From Polytrichum commune (lineage: Eukaryota > Streptophyta > Polytrichopsida > Polytrichales > Polytrichaceae), in assembly GCA_950295325.1 (NCBI GenBank), contig OX485803.1:77453554-77517553 (forward strand): a stretch of DNA of 64,000 nt, read 5' to 3'. A program made the position numbers and the translations under genes. The notes beneath the pieces were generated by a model. It ran no database searches. It saw only the letters and a program-made list of their open reading frames with translations, and was not told where the DNA came from. Shown piece after piece: positions 32,189 through 44,784 of the stretch. Every line of letters begins with the position of its first letter. The first letter of the stretch is position 1.

Positions 32189-32311
32189 TTAGTCTAAGCC
32201 TATGTGGCATCAATGGGGACAAATTCAAATAAGCATTGGGGTAAATAGGAAACGGCCTTGGTTTACACATGTGCCACCCCATGTGCTCTCTAGGATATGG
32301 GTTGATGAATA

Positions 32312-32704
32312 CTACACTAAATATTGTCTTTAGTGTCACATGGTATTTCATGTTGATGTGGTAACTTTTCTAGTGAAACTAATTATGAAAAAGTTTACAA
32401 GTTTATCATCCCGACCACTTTTTCGTTCATATGCCATTTATTGAAATCAATTTGATATTATTTGTATTGTAACAAATGTGTGATGAAACATTATCATGGA
32501 TGATTGAATTCTGGATATATGTTCACTTAGTAAGTGATAGTAGTTGCAACACTGTAAATCTATAATCCCAACTTATGTTTTAAAGAATGACAAAAAAAAT
32601 ATTAGGTTAATATTTAGTGTTAGTGACACTATACTGGGGTTTACAATTAGAATTGAGCAAGACAACTAGAATTGGTGACACTGAATACAATATTTAGTGT
32701 GTAG
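32312..32704. repeat. MITE-like repeat, family A copy 2
   Basis: The left end CTACACTAAATATTGTC (then TTTAGTGTCAC) and the inverse of the right end (CACTAAATATTGTATTCAGTG) match with few differences. The interior is collinear with 225-608. The gypsy element inserted immediately beyond its right end. Flanking text resumes after 51385 (TACATTAAAAT) and resembles what follows copy 1 (TACATAATATG). Confidence 0.75.
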
Positions 32705-32707
32705 CAC

Positions 32708-33391
32708 TGTAATAAGAAAAATTAGTTAGGATAACATTTTTCGCTTGTCAAGAAGTTTTTGAGTGTGAAACTGGCTTATATTGAACTTAAACATTAAAAG
32801 ATTGTAAGTATGAACGGCATGCAACCCAGAGATACCAAAAAAGACAATCTGGAAGGCTATAGTCTGATTGTAAAAGGTGTCAGTAGAAAAGAACCTGTTG
32901 GGAAAAGAAGTATAAATAGGTGAAGGAGGTTATATCAAGAGAGAGAGGTCTTCTCCTTCTTGAGCCAAGAGAGTGAATAGTACTTGCCAAGGCTATTGTC
33001 TGAAGATCAAGTCTTACATTTGAGTGATATGGATAATTTCAGGCTATAGCCTGTATATCAATACTTAAGAAGCCTCCAGGGGGTTTGTACTGGAGAGCGA
33101 ATAGTCTTACTTCACTATTATCATTCACCCTGATGTACTTTTCCAGAATTAACATATTTCGAATATAGTTTGGTGATGTGTGATGATTTTGCGCAATGTT
33201 ATAGGCCATAGTTTTTAATGACTATGAGAATGATTGTGAGAGACTGAATGGCTTATGATGCAGAACTTGAATGTGATTATGTCCTTGTCCTAATAAGAAT
33301 GTGAACTGATCACTTCTCAAATTGCTAGATTGTGTTGAGTTGATATAGCTGATTTGTTATGCACTCTTAGGAATGAGGATATTTTGGTCAT
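32708..33391 (+). repeat. 5' LTR, left portion
   Basis: Matches 49651-50334 almost perfectly. Contains a TATA box (TATAAATAGG, 32911-32920) and the motif copies GGCTATAGTC, GGCTATTGTC and GGCTATAGCC (33042-33051). Confidence 0.9.
32911..32920 (+). promoter_or_regulatory. LTR TATA box
   Basis: TATAAATAGG, also present in the 3' LTR at 49854-49863. Position about 200 bases into the LTR fits the U3/R border. Transcription start is inferred to lie about 25-30 bases downstream. Confidence 0.6.
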
Positions 33392-33444
33392 TGTGGTACT
33401 TTTGGGCCACCCCCTTTCGAGGGAGCCTAAAAGTATCACACAAG
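33392..33444. repeat. imperfect 50 bp palindrome
   Basis: Arms TGTGGTACTTTTGGGCC and AGCCTAAAAGTATCACA pair with few mismatches around CCCTTTCGAGGG, itself a short palindrome. It sits exactly at the left edge of the antisense relic. Confidence 0.6.
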
Positions 33445-34669
33445 CCCTTCGGTGAAGGTGGCCTGCATTTGCAGGCGCCCAAGCCGAACCCGGATGATAG
33501 GTATATAACGTGAGTAGTTAGATTTTTAAGGGAGATTAAATATGCGTCGTAGTACCTCCGGAGGTTAGGCCTTAGTTTTTTACTAGTGTGGCTTTAAACT
33601 CCACTAACCAATTTCATATCTAGTTCTAACCTTAACCTACAACCTATTCTACGCGCAGACGCACCAGCCTTGAAACCAAGGCAATCCTAATTTGTGAATT
33701 GGGATGGTTCTGATACACCCAACCGGGTGTGACTCATACCACCCTAACTCAACGAACGGAATAACGACAATTTGATGGACCATTCAATTCTTCCTATTTC
33801 TTTATTTATTTCTATTTAGTTTTCTAAGCGGGGGAACTTGGCCTAAGTCCCACCCTTCACACAAATTCCTTCTTAATTACTTACTTTTGTTTGCACGTCC
33901 TAACTTACTACATTAACATATTAGGCATCACCCCTTACCTCGGGTCTCTTGCCAACAAGGGTTTACGATTTATTTTGTATGTTTTGATTGTTAAATGTGT
34001 TTACACTGGATAGACCACGAAATGCAACTCAATGGGACCAGGGTGACGGACGACCTGTAGGTTCAACCTGATGCGCAATCTTCATAAATTGGGGCCATTA
34101 CTCCCAATCTATGGGGCCAACAACATAATAGTGGATTCGCGGGTCATTAACCCCACATTTCCACAAACAACATTCAGAGTGGTCGTGTCGGTGATTAATC
34201 CGACTTACCACACACGAAACTTGCTAATAAATGAAGCTACTACCACAAAACATACCAAGGGCCCCGAAAACAATGGAATTGGGTACTCCCTTGGCGGTCA
34301 AGTGGTCAAGCCACTTGACCTTACGAGATAGGTGAGTGGGTTTAGATATGCGTACCTTAGCCGTGCTCCCTCCAATCCTAAATGGAAGGCTTAAGGTTAG
34401 TTAATTTACCTCAATTTTCCTCGGTTGATTTGGGCTTGATGTAGGCCGAGCCGCTACCTCCTTCCTTGCTCCACTTTCCGAGCGTCGACCTTGCCTCCTT
34501 CTTTGTAACTAGTTTGGTAGTAAGCGTACCTTAGTTAACAATTAAAATATAAAGTGTTATTCTGCCCTGTAATTTAATCCTAAGCATAATTTTTATACTT
34601 AGTGCACCAAATTATCTTTCCAATGATCTAAAAATCACTCTAATCGGATAAGAAATGCAAAAGTTATGA

Positions 34670-35400
34670 GGGTTGGAAGTGTGAGGTCGATTCAACCGAC
34701 CCTTCCAACCCACCTATCTACCTTCTAACTTCAAAAATTCATAGCACATTCCTTACTACTTGGATCTAGGCTTTCCTTATACCATTGGAAAGCTATGAAC
34801 AAGCTCTAACTAGAAAAAATTATGACATCAGCAGGTTAAGGTAATAGAAATTCAGCGGACTCCTTGTAACACAGCAGTCAATCAAGAAGGCTTAAACTAT
34901 GTATCTCGCCTTCAACAATTCATATCTAATTCAAATCTTAGTCAAATCAAACGTTCTATATGACCCTGGAGAGATATTAAAAATATGTATTTGATAAAAA
35001 TATGTGATTAGAAAGGTAAGCCGAAGTGAACCCAGCAGGTCCTCTGTAATGCAGCAGTCAACCAAAAGTTCTCAAACTATGTGTCCCATCTTGCACAATT
35101 CATATCTAATTCAAATCATGCTCAAATCAAATGTTCTAAGCCATTTTGGAAAGCTACACAAAAGTTCTACTTGGGAAAAATATAATTTCTTGGAATTAAA
35201 ATTCCTATTGGGCTCGCAGGTCTGATCCAGCAGCCGCTACCCACAAGACCACCCAGTTTTTCTACTCCATCTTTGAAAATCCATAACTAATTGTCATCTC
35301 AACCAAATCACAAATGGGAAACGGCTATGGATAGCTATATGAAATCTCTCTAAGAGAAAAATGATAAGTATCTTGTTCTAGCTTTTGAACTAAGCCTTCA
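34670..35400. repeat. degenerate tandem units of about 180 bp
   Basis: Two clear units at about 34852 and 35031 (CAGCAGTCAA, then TTCATATCTAATTCAAATC, then AAATCAAAYGTTCTA). Weaker units lie at about 34668 and 35218. Such spacer repeats are common in long LTRs of plant gypsy elements. Non-coding. Confidence 0.6.
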
Positions 35401-36869
35401 GGGCATTGGCAGATGAGGTCTATAATGCCTCTACTCAAAAATTCTACCATCCAACCTACCTCTACAAAAGAAGGAATAATTTTGTTGGTGTGTTAATAAA
35501 CACACAACCTAACTAGGAGAGAGAGAGTAGAGGAGGTTCTCAAGCCTTTCTTTTAGACCATTGAGAATACATGCTAAAGGATTTTTTCCTAACTACATTG
35601 AAGCAGGGCTTCGCCCAAAAACTAGAGAAAGAGAGAGAGCTACAAGGTGGAAGGAGGGGTTTTTAAACCCTCTCACAAAAGGGTTGGACCCCTCCTCCAC
35701 CGGATCCATTTTTCAAACCCTTTCCCGAAATTTTGGCTCGGGGGTTTTCCCGGTTGAGGTTGCCACCCTCTCGCCGAGGTGGCTCCGACAAAAAACCTTT
35801 AGAAATCTTTCTAATTTTTCCGCCATCGAGTTGGCAAGGGGGCAAGTGGGCAAGTATTCCCCTTGCTCTCTTTCTTTTTTGTCTTCAAAATTCTTCACGC
35901 CGATTTTATCTTCTTACGTAAAACACCTCCAATAGTCTTGTGTGCCTCACACTAACTAATAAACTAACACTTGTTTAGCTAGCATCTACTAACATTTGCT
36001 TAATAACTAGCATCTACTAATATTTGCTTAGCTAGTTGTTTTTACTAGCTAGCACATTTTTTCTACTTTGCTATCTTCTAGCACTACTTAGTTTCATTTT
36101 GACCTTCCTTCTTCTAGGCTAAATGCTAAATGAACTAATTTTTCCTAAATTCCCTATCAATTCTAACTTTTAATGCTAACATTCTAACTAAAAGTGATCC
36201 CGCAGAGTGGTGGACCACTCAAAGGGTTCACATATGTCGGCCATCAGGGGAGCTGCTCGTTCGAGCGCTACGAACACCAGCTCTTGCTCGCACGCCAATC
36301 CTGGGTACACGGTCACCTGCATGCACACAACCACTTACACATATATTTTTGTTTTATTTTTTGTTTTTTCTTATCATTACTTGCATCTTATCCTTTCAAA
36401 GTTGTGAAGATGAGAGAAAAAAAAGATAGTACTATACTAAAGCCAAAAAACACTTCAAAGCCGCCACACTCCCCCACCGGACTGGGTTTGTGTCTATCTA
36501 GGACACCCCCTCCGCCTTGCGGGAGCAACTTGGAGCTATAGAAGAAAAAACATTCAACCCGCTTCCTTCCTCTTCGGAGAGAGTTCGGACTACAAGAGCA
36601 ATTCCCAGGCGCTGAAGAAAGAAGGTCCCCCTACTGGTTTCCTTCAAACAATGACCACGGAGGGCCGACCTCTAACCTAGCACCTATTGCAGGAATTGGA
36701 AACCCTCCGCCTTTGCTTTGGGTCTAAAGGTATCACATCGCATTTAATCCGCTAGTTGCACCTGTCACACATTATACAACTTACACCGACCCCCGTTAGT
36801 TCGCGTAGGGAAATATGTGCCATCAAGTGTAGCCAATTGAACCGAATTATTGTCATACACATTCGTGAC

Positions 36870-38270
36870 CTAAAAAGGGCCCAACCACAAGGCGTGAGAC
36901 TTACCTGGGAACTCCAGTTTCCTCGCATCTTGGAGCATTACCGACGTCCCGGGTTGCAAAGTTCTTACCTTGTGTCGTTTGTTGAAGACGGCCTTGCGCC
37001 TCCGTTTCATCGCCTCGAGATGTTGCACACTAGCTCGTCGTCGCTCGCTAAGACTCTCTAACATTAGCAACCTATCTGATAGTGACTCGGCTACCGTAAG
37101 TCGTGAATCAACTGCAATTCGCAAAGAGGGGATCTCCAACTCAATCGGGAGCATTGCTTCAATCCCGTATACAAGGGCAAACAGCGTTTGGTTGGTTGGG
37201 CCTTTATACCAATCGTTTGGCACCGAAGGATATGACGCGAAATCATGGCCTACCTGAATTCCGGTAGAGGTGTTCTTGAAATGCAAGGATGGAATAATAT
37301 CTTCTTCGAGCACGACGTCCTCTAGGCCTATAGGTTGCGTGCCATCAATCTCAAAGGAATAAATTGACTCAAGCGGTAGGACATCGGCTATGAGCGCGAA
37401 TCCGGTGTGTCCACGTGACGTGTCCTCGGTGGCGGTGATCGCATATACCTGGGTGTGGTTGGGAATTTCTTCCGGGTTGAGTTCCATCCATGCTGTGAAC
37501 TCACCTGTGTCCTCCCAACCATAGAGACCAGGACCCATGTCCTTTACTGGGCCTAGATGGGTCTTAGTGCCCAATGTTTGGTTGGCTAAGTCTACCGAAA
37601 CTATGTTGGGTTCTGGCTTCGACTTGGGTAGGTCGGATTCCGTGAATTCTGTCGAAGGCTTACGGAGTGCAATTCTTGTCGTTGTTCTGTTGTGAGGGGG
37701 CCCAAATGTTATTTGGGAGGTACCCGTAGACCACTCGGTTGTGGCATTTGCTCTCCGAAGCCAGTCTCTACCTAAAAGTATCGGATAACTTTTGGATGTT
37801 ACAGGGAGCCTCAAAACTTGAAACGTGATCGTATAGACTTCTCCCCCGACTTTCATCAAGCAATCCTTTACCTGTCCAAGGGGGGTGACTTGTCTTTGGT
37901 CCGCGACATTGATAACAAAGGGTGAAGGGCCAGTGAGCTCGAGGCCAAGTTTTTCCAACGTTGAGAGTGGCATAATATTGATCCCACTACCCCCATCAAC
38001 CAGGGTGTGCGGGATTATTTTGTCCATAATCTCAACCTCCACCTCGATTGGTCCTTCGTCCCCTAGGGGGGTTCTTCGGACCTCAACTGCCATCGTTGGG
38101 ATTTTAGCCTTCCTAACCTGGGTGGCTCCTTCCTTGAATTCCTTTCTTAAGGCGGGAGCTACTTGAATTAGTTGTGCCAAAGAAATGTTGGCTCGTAGGC
38201 TACAAAGGTCTGACCAAAGGTCGTAGACCAAAGTTGAATACCCTTGAGAGTGAATTATATCAAGGACCAC
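36870..38270 (-). pseudogene. gypsy protease and integrase C-terminal sequence (antisense relic)
   Basis: Minus-strand reading. RANISLAQLIQVAP and the aspartic-protease-type segment (LVDGGSGINIMPL, PILLGRDWL) come first. An integrase C-terminal region follows near the end (TLFALVYGIEAMLPIELEI, KLEFPGK, LWLGPF). RT and RNase H are not represented, so this is an incomplete fossil. It is closely related in layout to the plus-strand element, whose integrase has LVYGQEAILPVELELPSLR. Confidence 0.75.
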
Positions 38271-41055
38271 ATTTGTTTACCGCTTTATATCGTTTTTATA
38301 AAGCATCATTTTGGGGAGTTGGAATCCATATTGGACCAAATCATCCAATCTACCCCAAAGGGTTTGTGGCTAATTTCCTTAATTTACCTACCCACCTCCA
38401 AGAGAAAATTTTGGAAAAGATTTGGGATAATGGTGAGGGTTTTAATGAAGTCATTATTAACAAAGGTTATCCGAGATTGGGAGTTGACCTGAGATTCTTG
38501 TTTCTCGTTTATAGCCAACACAAAGCTGAAAACTTCCCGATTAACAAATTTGGTTATGGTTGTTGGAACGGAGGGCTTTTCACTAGAAATGAAGCTCGTT
38601 TCTATTATGGACCTTTTGACCCTTGTGTAAGTGTTCACATACCAGATTTTTCAGATTCTTCACTTCAAGGCAAGAATTTTGTAAACTTTGCAAAATTGTG
38701 CTTAAATGGAAGAAGGCGGATTGTGAAACACGAGAGGCAAGGTCAGACATAGAGTATGTTTACGTATGATCTCATGCAACTTCCATACTGGAAACCGCAC
38801 ATGAAAGATCACACGCACAAACAACCTCAGTAAGGAAGGCAGCCAATGACAAGGCTAGAGAGGATCGTGCCATTGCTAGGGATTATCGGAGGAAGAAAGC
38901 TGAAAGAAGAAAGAGTTGGTTAAGGTCTGTCATTAAGTTGCAAAAAGAACAATCTGATACTGAACCAAAAGTAGTGAGTTCAAATCCTACAGAAAATAAA
39001 AGTCAAGAGGAAACATTATCACCTCTTAAACCTCAACAACTTTATTTTGGTTCGACTTCAAATAATCCCCAAGTAGTGACAACTCAACCTCCTGTACTTT
39101 CTTCCTATTCGACACCTTCACCTTTACCAACACCAATAGTATCACAACCTTTTATACCATTACCTTTACCACCACCGGTACCCCAAGTCGTAATGGCTAA
39201 TATACCAGGTGCTCCAAGGATACATAACATTGTACACATCCCATATTTCCTTGGAAGACCGGGATCAGATCCTGACACTCATGTAGCAAAGTTTGAAATT
39301 ACCTGCCAGGCCAATGATGTTCCGGCTGCTAAATTTCAAGAAGTTTTTGCTGCTTCATTGCAAGAAGATGCCTTTGCATGGTATCAGAGACAACCCGCCT
39401 TTGCTAACTGGAATGCATTGAAAACTGCATTCCTGGCTCATTTTAGACCCTTAGGCTTTGCCACGAGTCTAAAAGAGAAGTTGCGAACTGTTAGAATGGG
39501 CATCAACGAGAGAGTTGATACTTATTATGGCAGAATGCAAGATATCTTGCAACGTATGGGAAATCACCAAATCCCAGATGATTTCCTTATGAGCATATTC
39601 ATTGGTGGATTATATCCAATGGAGTTAAGAACCTATGTTAAGGAGGGAGCCACTGCCACATATGCTCAAGCTTACGCCAGAGCAAAAACTTGGGAGGAGT
39701 GTAGATTGGAAAATGAGTTGGTCATATATACTGACAATACTTATTCCAATAATCCAATTCCTTCACACTCGGGAACTTTTCCCATCAATGAGAATAACCA
39801 ATATTATGTTACTGACGCACCATATGTGCGAAACCCCACTGCACAATTGTATATACAACCTGCAATTAACAAGGCTCCTCAACAAGAACCCACGAGTGAT
39901 AAATATGATAATGCTATATGGAATCTGACAAAACAATTGTCAGAATTGTCAGTTAAGGTAGCCAATAACCGACCTAAGAGACCCCAGCCCACAGAAGAGC
40001 GTAATAATGTGTGGTGTCACAATTGTAAAGGTCAGGGACACCTCGCTAATGAATGTCCTACTCCGAAAGGATTTAGGAATAAGTGTATATATTGTGGAGG
40101 GAATCACGCTGTTCAAGAGTGTTGGAACCTTAAGCAACAAAAAGCAGTTAATCAAGTGGATAGTGGTCAATCTCGTCCTTGGCAACAAGAACGAAATGGA
40201 CCAGGACCTAACTCTACTTATAATCCTAAGAGAAATTTTAATCGCCGACCGGTACCTTTGCAGTTCCCAGGGCGTTCCAATTGGAATCAACAAAATGACA
40301 CCTCCAATTGGAACCGACCTCCACCTTATAATCAAAACTATTCGAGGTTTGATTCAAACCCCGATGATTCCAGAAAATATCCTGTTTGTTATAGGTGTAA
40401 AGAACTTGGACATTATGCTAATAATTGTCCGAATCCTAAGAAACCACAGGATTATGTTCCTCTGTGTGGTAACTGCAAGACAGCAGGACACCCCACAGAT
40501 GAATGTCCCCATCCTAAAAAAGATTACCCACCTAATGACCGGGACTGGAAGAGGGGGAAACGAGTAAGGATCCAGGATCCGGAGGATGAAGAAGGAGGTG
40601 CTAGAGATGTCAACCACATACAACACTTTTCTACCTCATTACCTAGAGCACGAAAAGTGAATGCCGTGACCACGAGGTCTAAAGCAACCCCGGAACCTTA
40701 TCCAATCATTGATGAGAATAGTAGTGAGCCAAGTGCGGAGGAACTACGAGATAATATCCATGAGAATGATCCTAAAAATAAATTACTCGTGGAACCTAAT
40801 GCGGTACCTAGAACCAATTCTACCCCCACGGCATTGCCAAGGGTAGAACTGGTTCAACCAGTGCCTATATCTCTTTCCCCACCGCCAACACCTTCAAGAC
40901 CATATACCATCTTGGAAAGGACACCTTCATTCTCTATCCCACAGGGTAGGCCTACAGAAGTCAAGTCCAAAACGATACCCTATCAAATACCTCATGTAAG
41001 GAATTTTAAGTCTAGGACAAGCTCGAAACAACCTCGAACAATGGAATTAGCTTAA
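38235..41055 (+). pseudogene. gypsy gag region
   Basis: Upstream part (38.24-38.75 kb) encodes an unassigned aromatic-rich stretch (PIYPKGFVANFLNLP, FGYGCWNGGLF). The main gag part (38938-41055, 705 codons) has a proline-rich N-terminus, a retrotransposon gag domain at residues about 115-260 (DAFAWYQRQPAFANWNALKT, RVDTYYGRMQDIL) and four CCHC zinc knuckles (about residues 359, 382, 483 and 509: CHNCKGQGHLANEC, CIYCGGNHAVQEC, CYRCKELGHYANNC, CGNCKTAGHPTDEC). Four is more than the one or two usual in plant gypsy gag. Gag binds and packages the element RNA. Confidence 0.8.
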
Positions 41056-41058
41056 GGG

Positions 41059-41805
41059 TTGCAACAATATGATATAATGAAAGATTTAGATAATCTACGT
41101 CCCCAAATTACCATGAGGCAACTTTTGGCAGTTGCACCTCAATGTCGTACCACACTTGGTTCCGCAATGGTACGCAAAAGAGCCAAGGTTGTGGAAGTTA
41201 ATGATGTAACCCTGAGTCAAGACCCTGGTGCACCAGCAGTGGATGTAATAATTGATGGAGTTCTGGTAGCGGGATTTCAAGTTGACACTGGGTCGAGTGT
41301 CAATCTCATGAGTATAGGGACAATGGAAGAATTAGGACTCACTAACATGGTTCCTACTTCTATCATCCTTAAAATGGCGGATCATACTCGTACTAGACCT
41401 TTAGGGCAATTACCTCAAGTCCCAGTTCAAATAGCGGGTCAGGAATACAAGATTGATTTCATCATTTACCGAACCACTGATGCCATACAACCTATACCGG
41501 GAATATTAGGAAGACCATGGTTAATAACGGCTGAAGCTAAGGAAGATTGGGGTAAAGGAACACTCACCTTAGGTAAAGGCAAGGAGAAAATGGTCTTACC
41601 TTTGTTTCCCACACGGTACCAAGGCGAGACTCAAGATGAGGGAACTGAATTCACTACTGATGGATATGAGACTGAGTCTGAGGATAGTCCAATTCAATCT
41701 ATCCATAACGTTGGTAACCACCAAAGATCTTATAACCCCGTAGGAATAGGAGAATATTTTATCTCTATGAGGGACGATGATTCGGATAATGCCATTCTAA
41801 GTTGA
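41059..41805 (+). pseudogene. gypsy aspartic protease region
   Basis: Contains the active-site segment FQVDTGSSVNLMS and the flap/C-terminal signature GILGRPWL. It would process the element polyprotein. Follows gag directly. Confidence 0.82.
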
Positions 41806-41955
41806 CAGAATTCTTGCCCAATTAACGTTACTATGGTGGAGGAATCACAACCACATGATAAAAATTTATTAACTCCTAACCCAAAGAAACGGACCACCCC
41901 ATTAAAACCCCTCGAAAGTAAATTGCCTTCTTTTGAGGAAGATTAGGAAGATGCT

Positions 41956-44784
41956 ATGTTTTCTTACAACACACCTATTAAAAGTTATGTGTCTAAAGAT
42001 GTTTATAAAGAAATGAATTTGGGAACCGAGGAGGTTCTTAAAATCATTAAAATATATGAGAAATTGTCCAAGACTGAATGGCAGTATTGGTATAATTTTT
42101 TCAAAAGGAATATCAAAGTATTTGCATGGACATATAAGGATTTGAGAGGAGTCCCTCCTGAAGTATGCCAACATAAAATTGTACTTGAGGAAGGTACGGC
42201 CCCGGTCCGACAAAGACAGTACCGTATGAATCCAAAATATTCCTTAATGGTCAAAGAGGAGATAGATAAACTTCTTGAGGCGGGATTTATTTACAAAGTA
42301 CCTTACAGTGAGTGGGTGTCACCCATCGTAGTAGTTCCTAAAAAGAATGGAAAATTGAGAATTTGTCAAGATTTCCGGAGACTCAATAATGTCACTAGAA
42401 ATGATTATTTTCCTTTACCTTTCACGGACACCATGTTGGATGCAGTAGCGGGTTACAAACGCTATTCATTTATGGATGGTTTCTCCGGATATAATCAAAT
42501 TCAAATTTATGAACCACATCGCTGGTACACAACCTTTACCACAGATTGGGGTACTTTTGCCTATATGGTAATGCCATTTGGTTTGTGCAATGCACCAGCC
42601 ACTTTTCAAAGGGTTATGACGGAAGCATTTCAAAAGTATCTACGCAAATTTATGGAAATCTTTTTGGATGATTTTGCTGTTTTTGGTGACGATAAAAATC
42701 ATGCAGATTATCTCCAGAAATGTTTTGATAAATGTATGGAGTTCGGCATTTCCATCAATGCCGCTAAGTCAGTTTTCCTAGTACCCTTTGGAAGATTGGT
42801 AGGACACATTGTATCTGAACAAGGCATAGCTACCGATCCTGATAAAATTGCTAATATTGTATCTTTACCCATCCCTACTACCGTTACCGAAGTCAAAGGA
42901 TTTTTGGGACACACTGGTTATTATAGAAGATTCATTTTTAGATATGCGATAATAGCAATGCCTTTGACAGAACTGCTTAAAAAGGGTGATGATGTTCCGG
43001 TTTGGACGTCAGCATGTACACATGCCTTTAACACACTAAAGAGGAAATTAGTGTCCGCTCCAATACTTATACCCCCTAATTGGGAGAAAGAATTCCATAT
43101 ATTTGTTGATGCTTCAAATGTAGCCATTGGATCAGTTCTAAGTCAAAAAGATGAAAATTGACATGATCATCCTATTTATTTTGCTAGTCGTCAACTAGTG
43201 CAAGCCGAGAGAAATTATACAGTCACTGAACGAGAGGCCTTAGGCATGATTTTCTCGGTCCAAAAGTTCCGTCATTATCTACTAGGAAATAAATTTGTTT
43301 TCCATGTATATCATGATGCATTAAAATACATGATTAATAAACCTCAATTGAGTGGACGAATTGCGAGATGGGTATTATTTTTGCAAGAGTTTAACTTTAC
43401 AGTCGAAGTTCGACCTGGCAAAAGTCATGCCAATGCCGACCACCTTTCAAGATTAAATGAGGACTCTGGATCGGAACCCATTGATGATTCATTTCCCGAT
43501 GCCCAATTATTTTATATTGATGTGATTCCTCATGAGTATGCGGAAATTATTGAGTATTTACAAAACAATAAATTTCTCCCATATTTTAATGAAAAGCAAA
43601 AACGTAGATTGGTTTTTAAAGCCATGCCTTATACCATTATTGCTGATACCCTATATAAACAAGGCAAAGATGGCATTCTACGTCGTTGTGTTACAAGTTC
43701 CGAAATCCCTTTGATTTTGAAAGAGTGTCATGACAATATGGCGGGAGGTCATTTTGCGGGTGATGTTACAGCTAGAAAAATATTATATAGTAGATATTGG
43801 TGGCCTACCCTGTTTGCTGACTGTACAACATACACTAGGCAATGTGATGTGTGTCAACGAATTGGGAAGCCCACCGATTCCTCAGCAATGCCACTTACAC
43901 CTATCTTAGCCCTTGCCCCATTTGAGAAATGGGGAATTGATTTTGTTGGACCTATTAACCCTCCTAGTCGTCATGGACGTTATCAATATATTTTGGTGGC
44001 CACAGACTATGTCACTAAGTGGGCTGAAGCAGAGGCCACTCGGAAAGATGATAAACATGTCGTTGCTAAGTTTCTAAGAGAAAAAATTCTATCACGTTAT
44101 GGTTGTCCAAAGGAATTGGTAAATGATCGTGGCACTCACTTTGTAAATGATGTTATTAAAGAGCTCACGGAGAAATATAAAATTAAACATCGGCTCACTT
44201 CACCATATCACCCAAGAGCTAATGGCCAAACTGAAAAGACTAATGGGATTTTGTGCAAAATCATAACTAAGACAGTTCAAAATTCTATGACTGATTGGGA
44301 TAGCAAATTATTAGATGCATTATGGGCTTATCGTACTGCTTATAAAGTGACAACTAAATTTACACCTTTTCAATTAGTTTATGGCCAAGAGGCTATCCTC
44401 CCAGTTGAATTGGAACTACCTTCATTACGCATCGCTATTGATGAAAGATTAAGTGATGAAGAATCCCTTCACGAAAGAATAGCAATGTTAGAATGGTTAG
44501 ATGAAATCCGTAATCAAGCCTATCTAAACATGGCCGCCATTCAAAAGTGGCGTAAGACGTACTATGATAGTAAAATGAAAAGTAAAACCCTCACCGCAGA
44601 TGATCTAGTTTTACTTTATGATAGTCGTTTTCAAAAATTTCCAGGAAAATTTAAACTACACTGGATGGGCCCTTACAAAGTTAAAATTGCACATGATAAT
44701 GGCTCATTTGAATTAATCGATTTTGAGGGTACACCCTTACCTACCCGGATTAATGGCTATCGTCTTAAAAAATATCATACATAA
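41956..44784 (+). pseudogene. gypsy reverse transcriptase, RNase H and integrase region
   Basis: RT: WVSPIVVVPKKNGKLRICQD, RRLN, MPFGLCNAPATFQR and the catalytic FLDDF box. RNase H: a REALG segment, RHYLLGNKF and NADHLSRL. Integrase: H/C zinc segment (CHDNMAGGHFAG, RQCDVCQR), then core D-D-E positions in GIDFVGP, VNDRGTHF and NGQTEKTNG. C-terminus: LHWMGPYKV, INGYRLKKY, without a chromodomain. The order RT-RNase H-integrase defines Ty3/gypsy. The sequence style places it with non-chromovirus (Tat/Athila-like) plant lineages. That placement is by eye. Confidence 0.85.

Larger units (their letters stand above)
33392..38225 (-). mobile_element. antisense gypsy relic nested in the 5' LTR
   Basis: Left border 33392 (minus-strand end ACCACA) abuts GTCAT of the interrupted LTR. 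On the minus strand, protease and integrase C-terminal sequence is followed at about 36741 by TGTGATACCTTTAG, a plausible 3' LTR start. Its inverse-like end TGTGGTACTTTTGG lies at 33392, so the LTR may be as long as about 3.3 kb. That is an inference from terminal similarity. The 5' half of the element is not present. An older fossil than its host element. Confidence 0.5.

Noticed and set aside
32708-33390. A 683-684 bp complete LTR
   Set aside because: No target duplication at those borders. The TACA end and AGCAC duplication at 51380-51385 show that the LTR is longer.
35561-35935. 124-codon plus-strand frame
   Set aside because: Lies in the repeat-rich putative LTR of the antisense relic. 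Basic, low-complexity and overlapped by open frames on the other strand.
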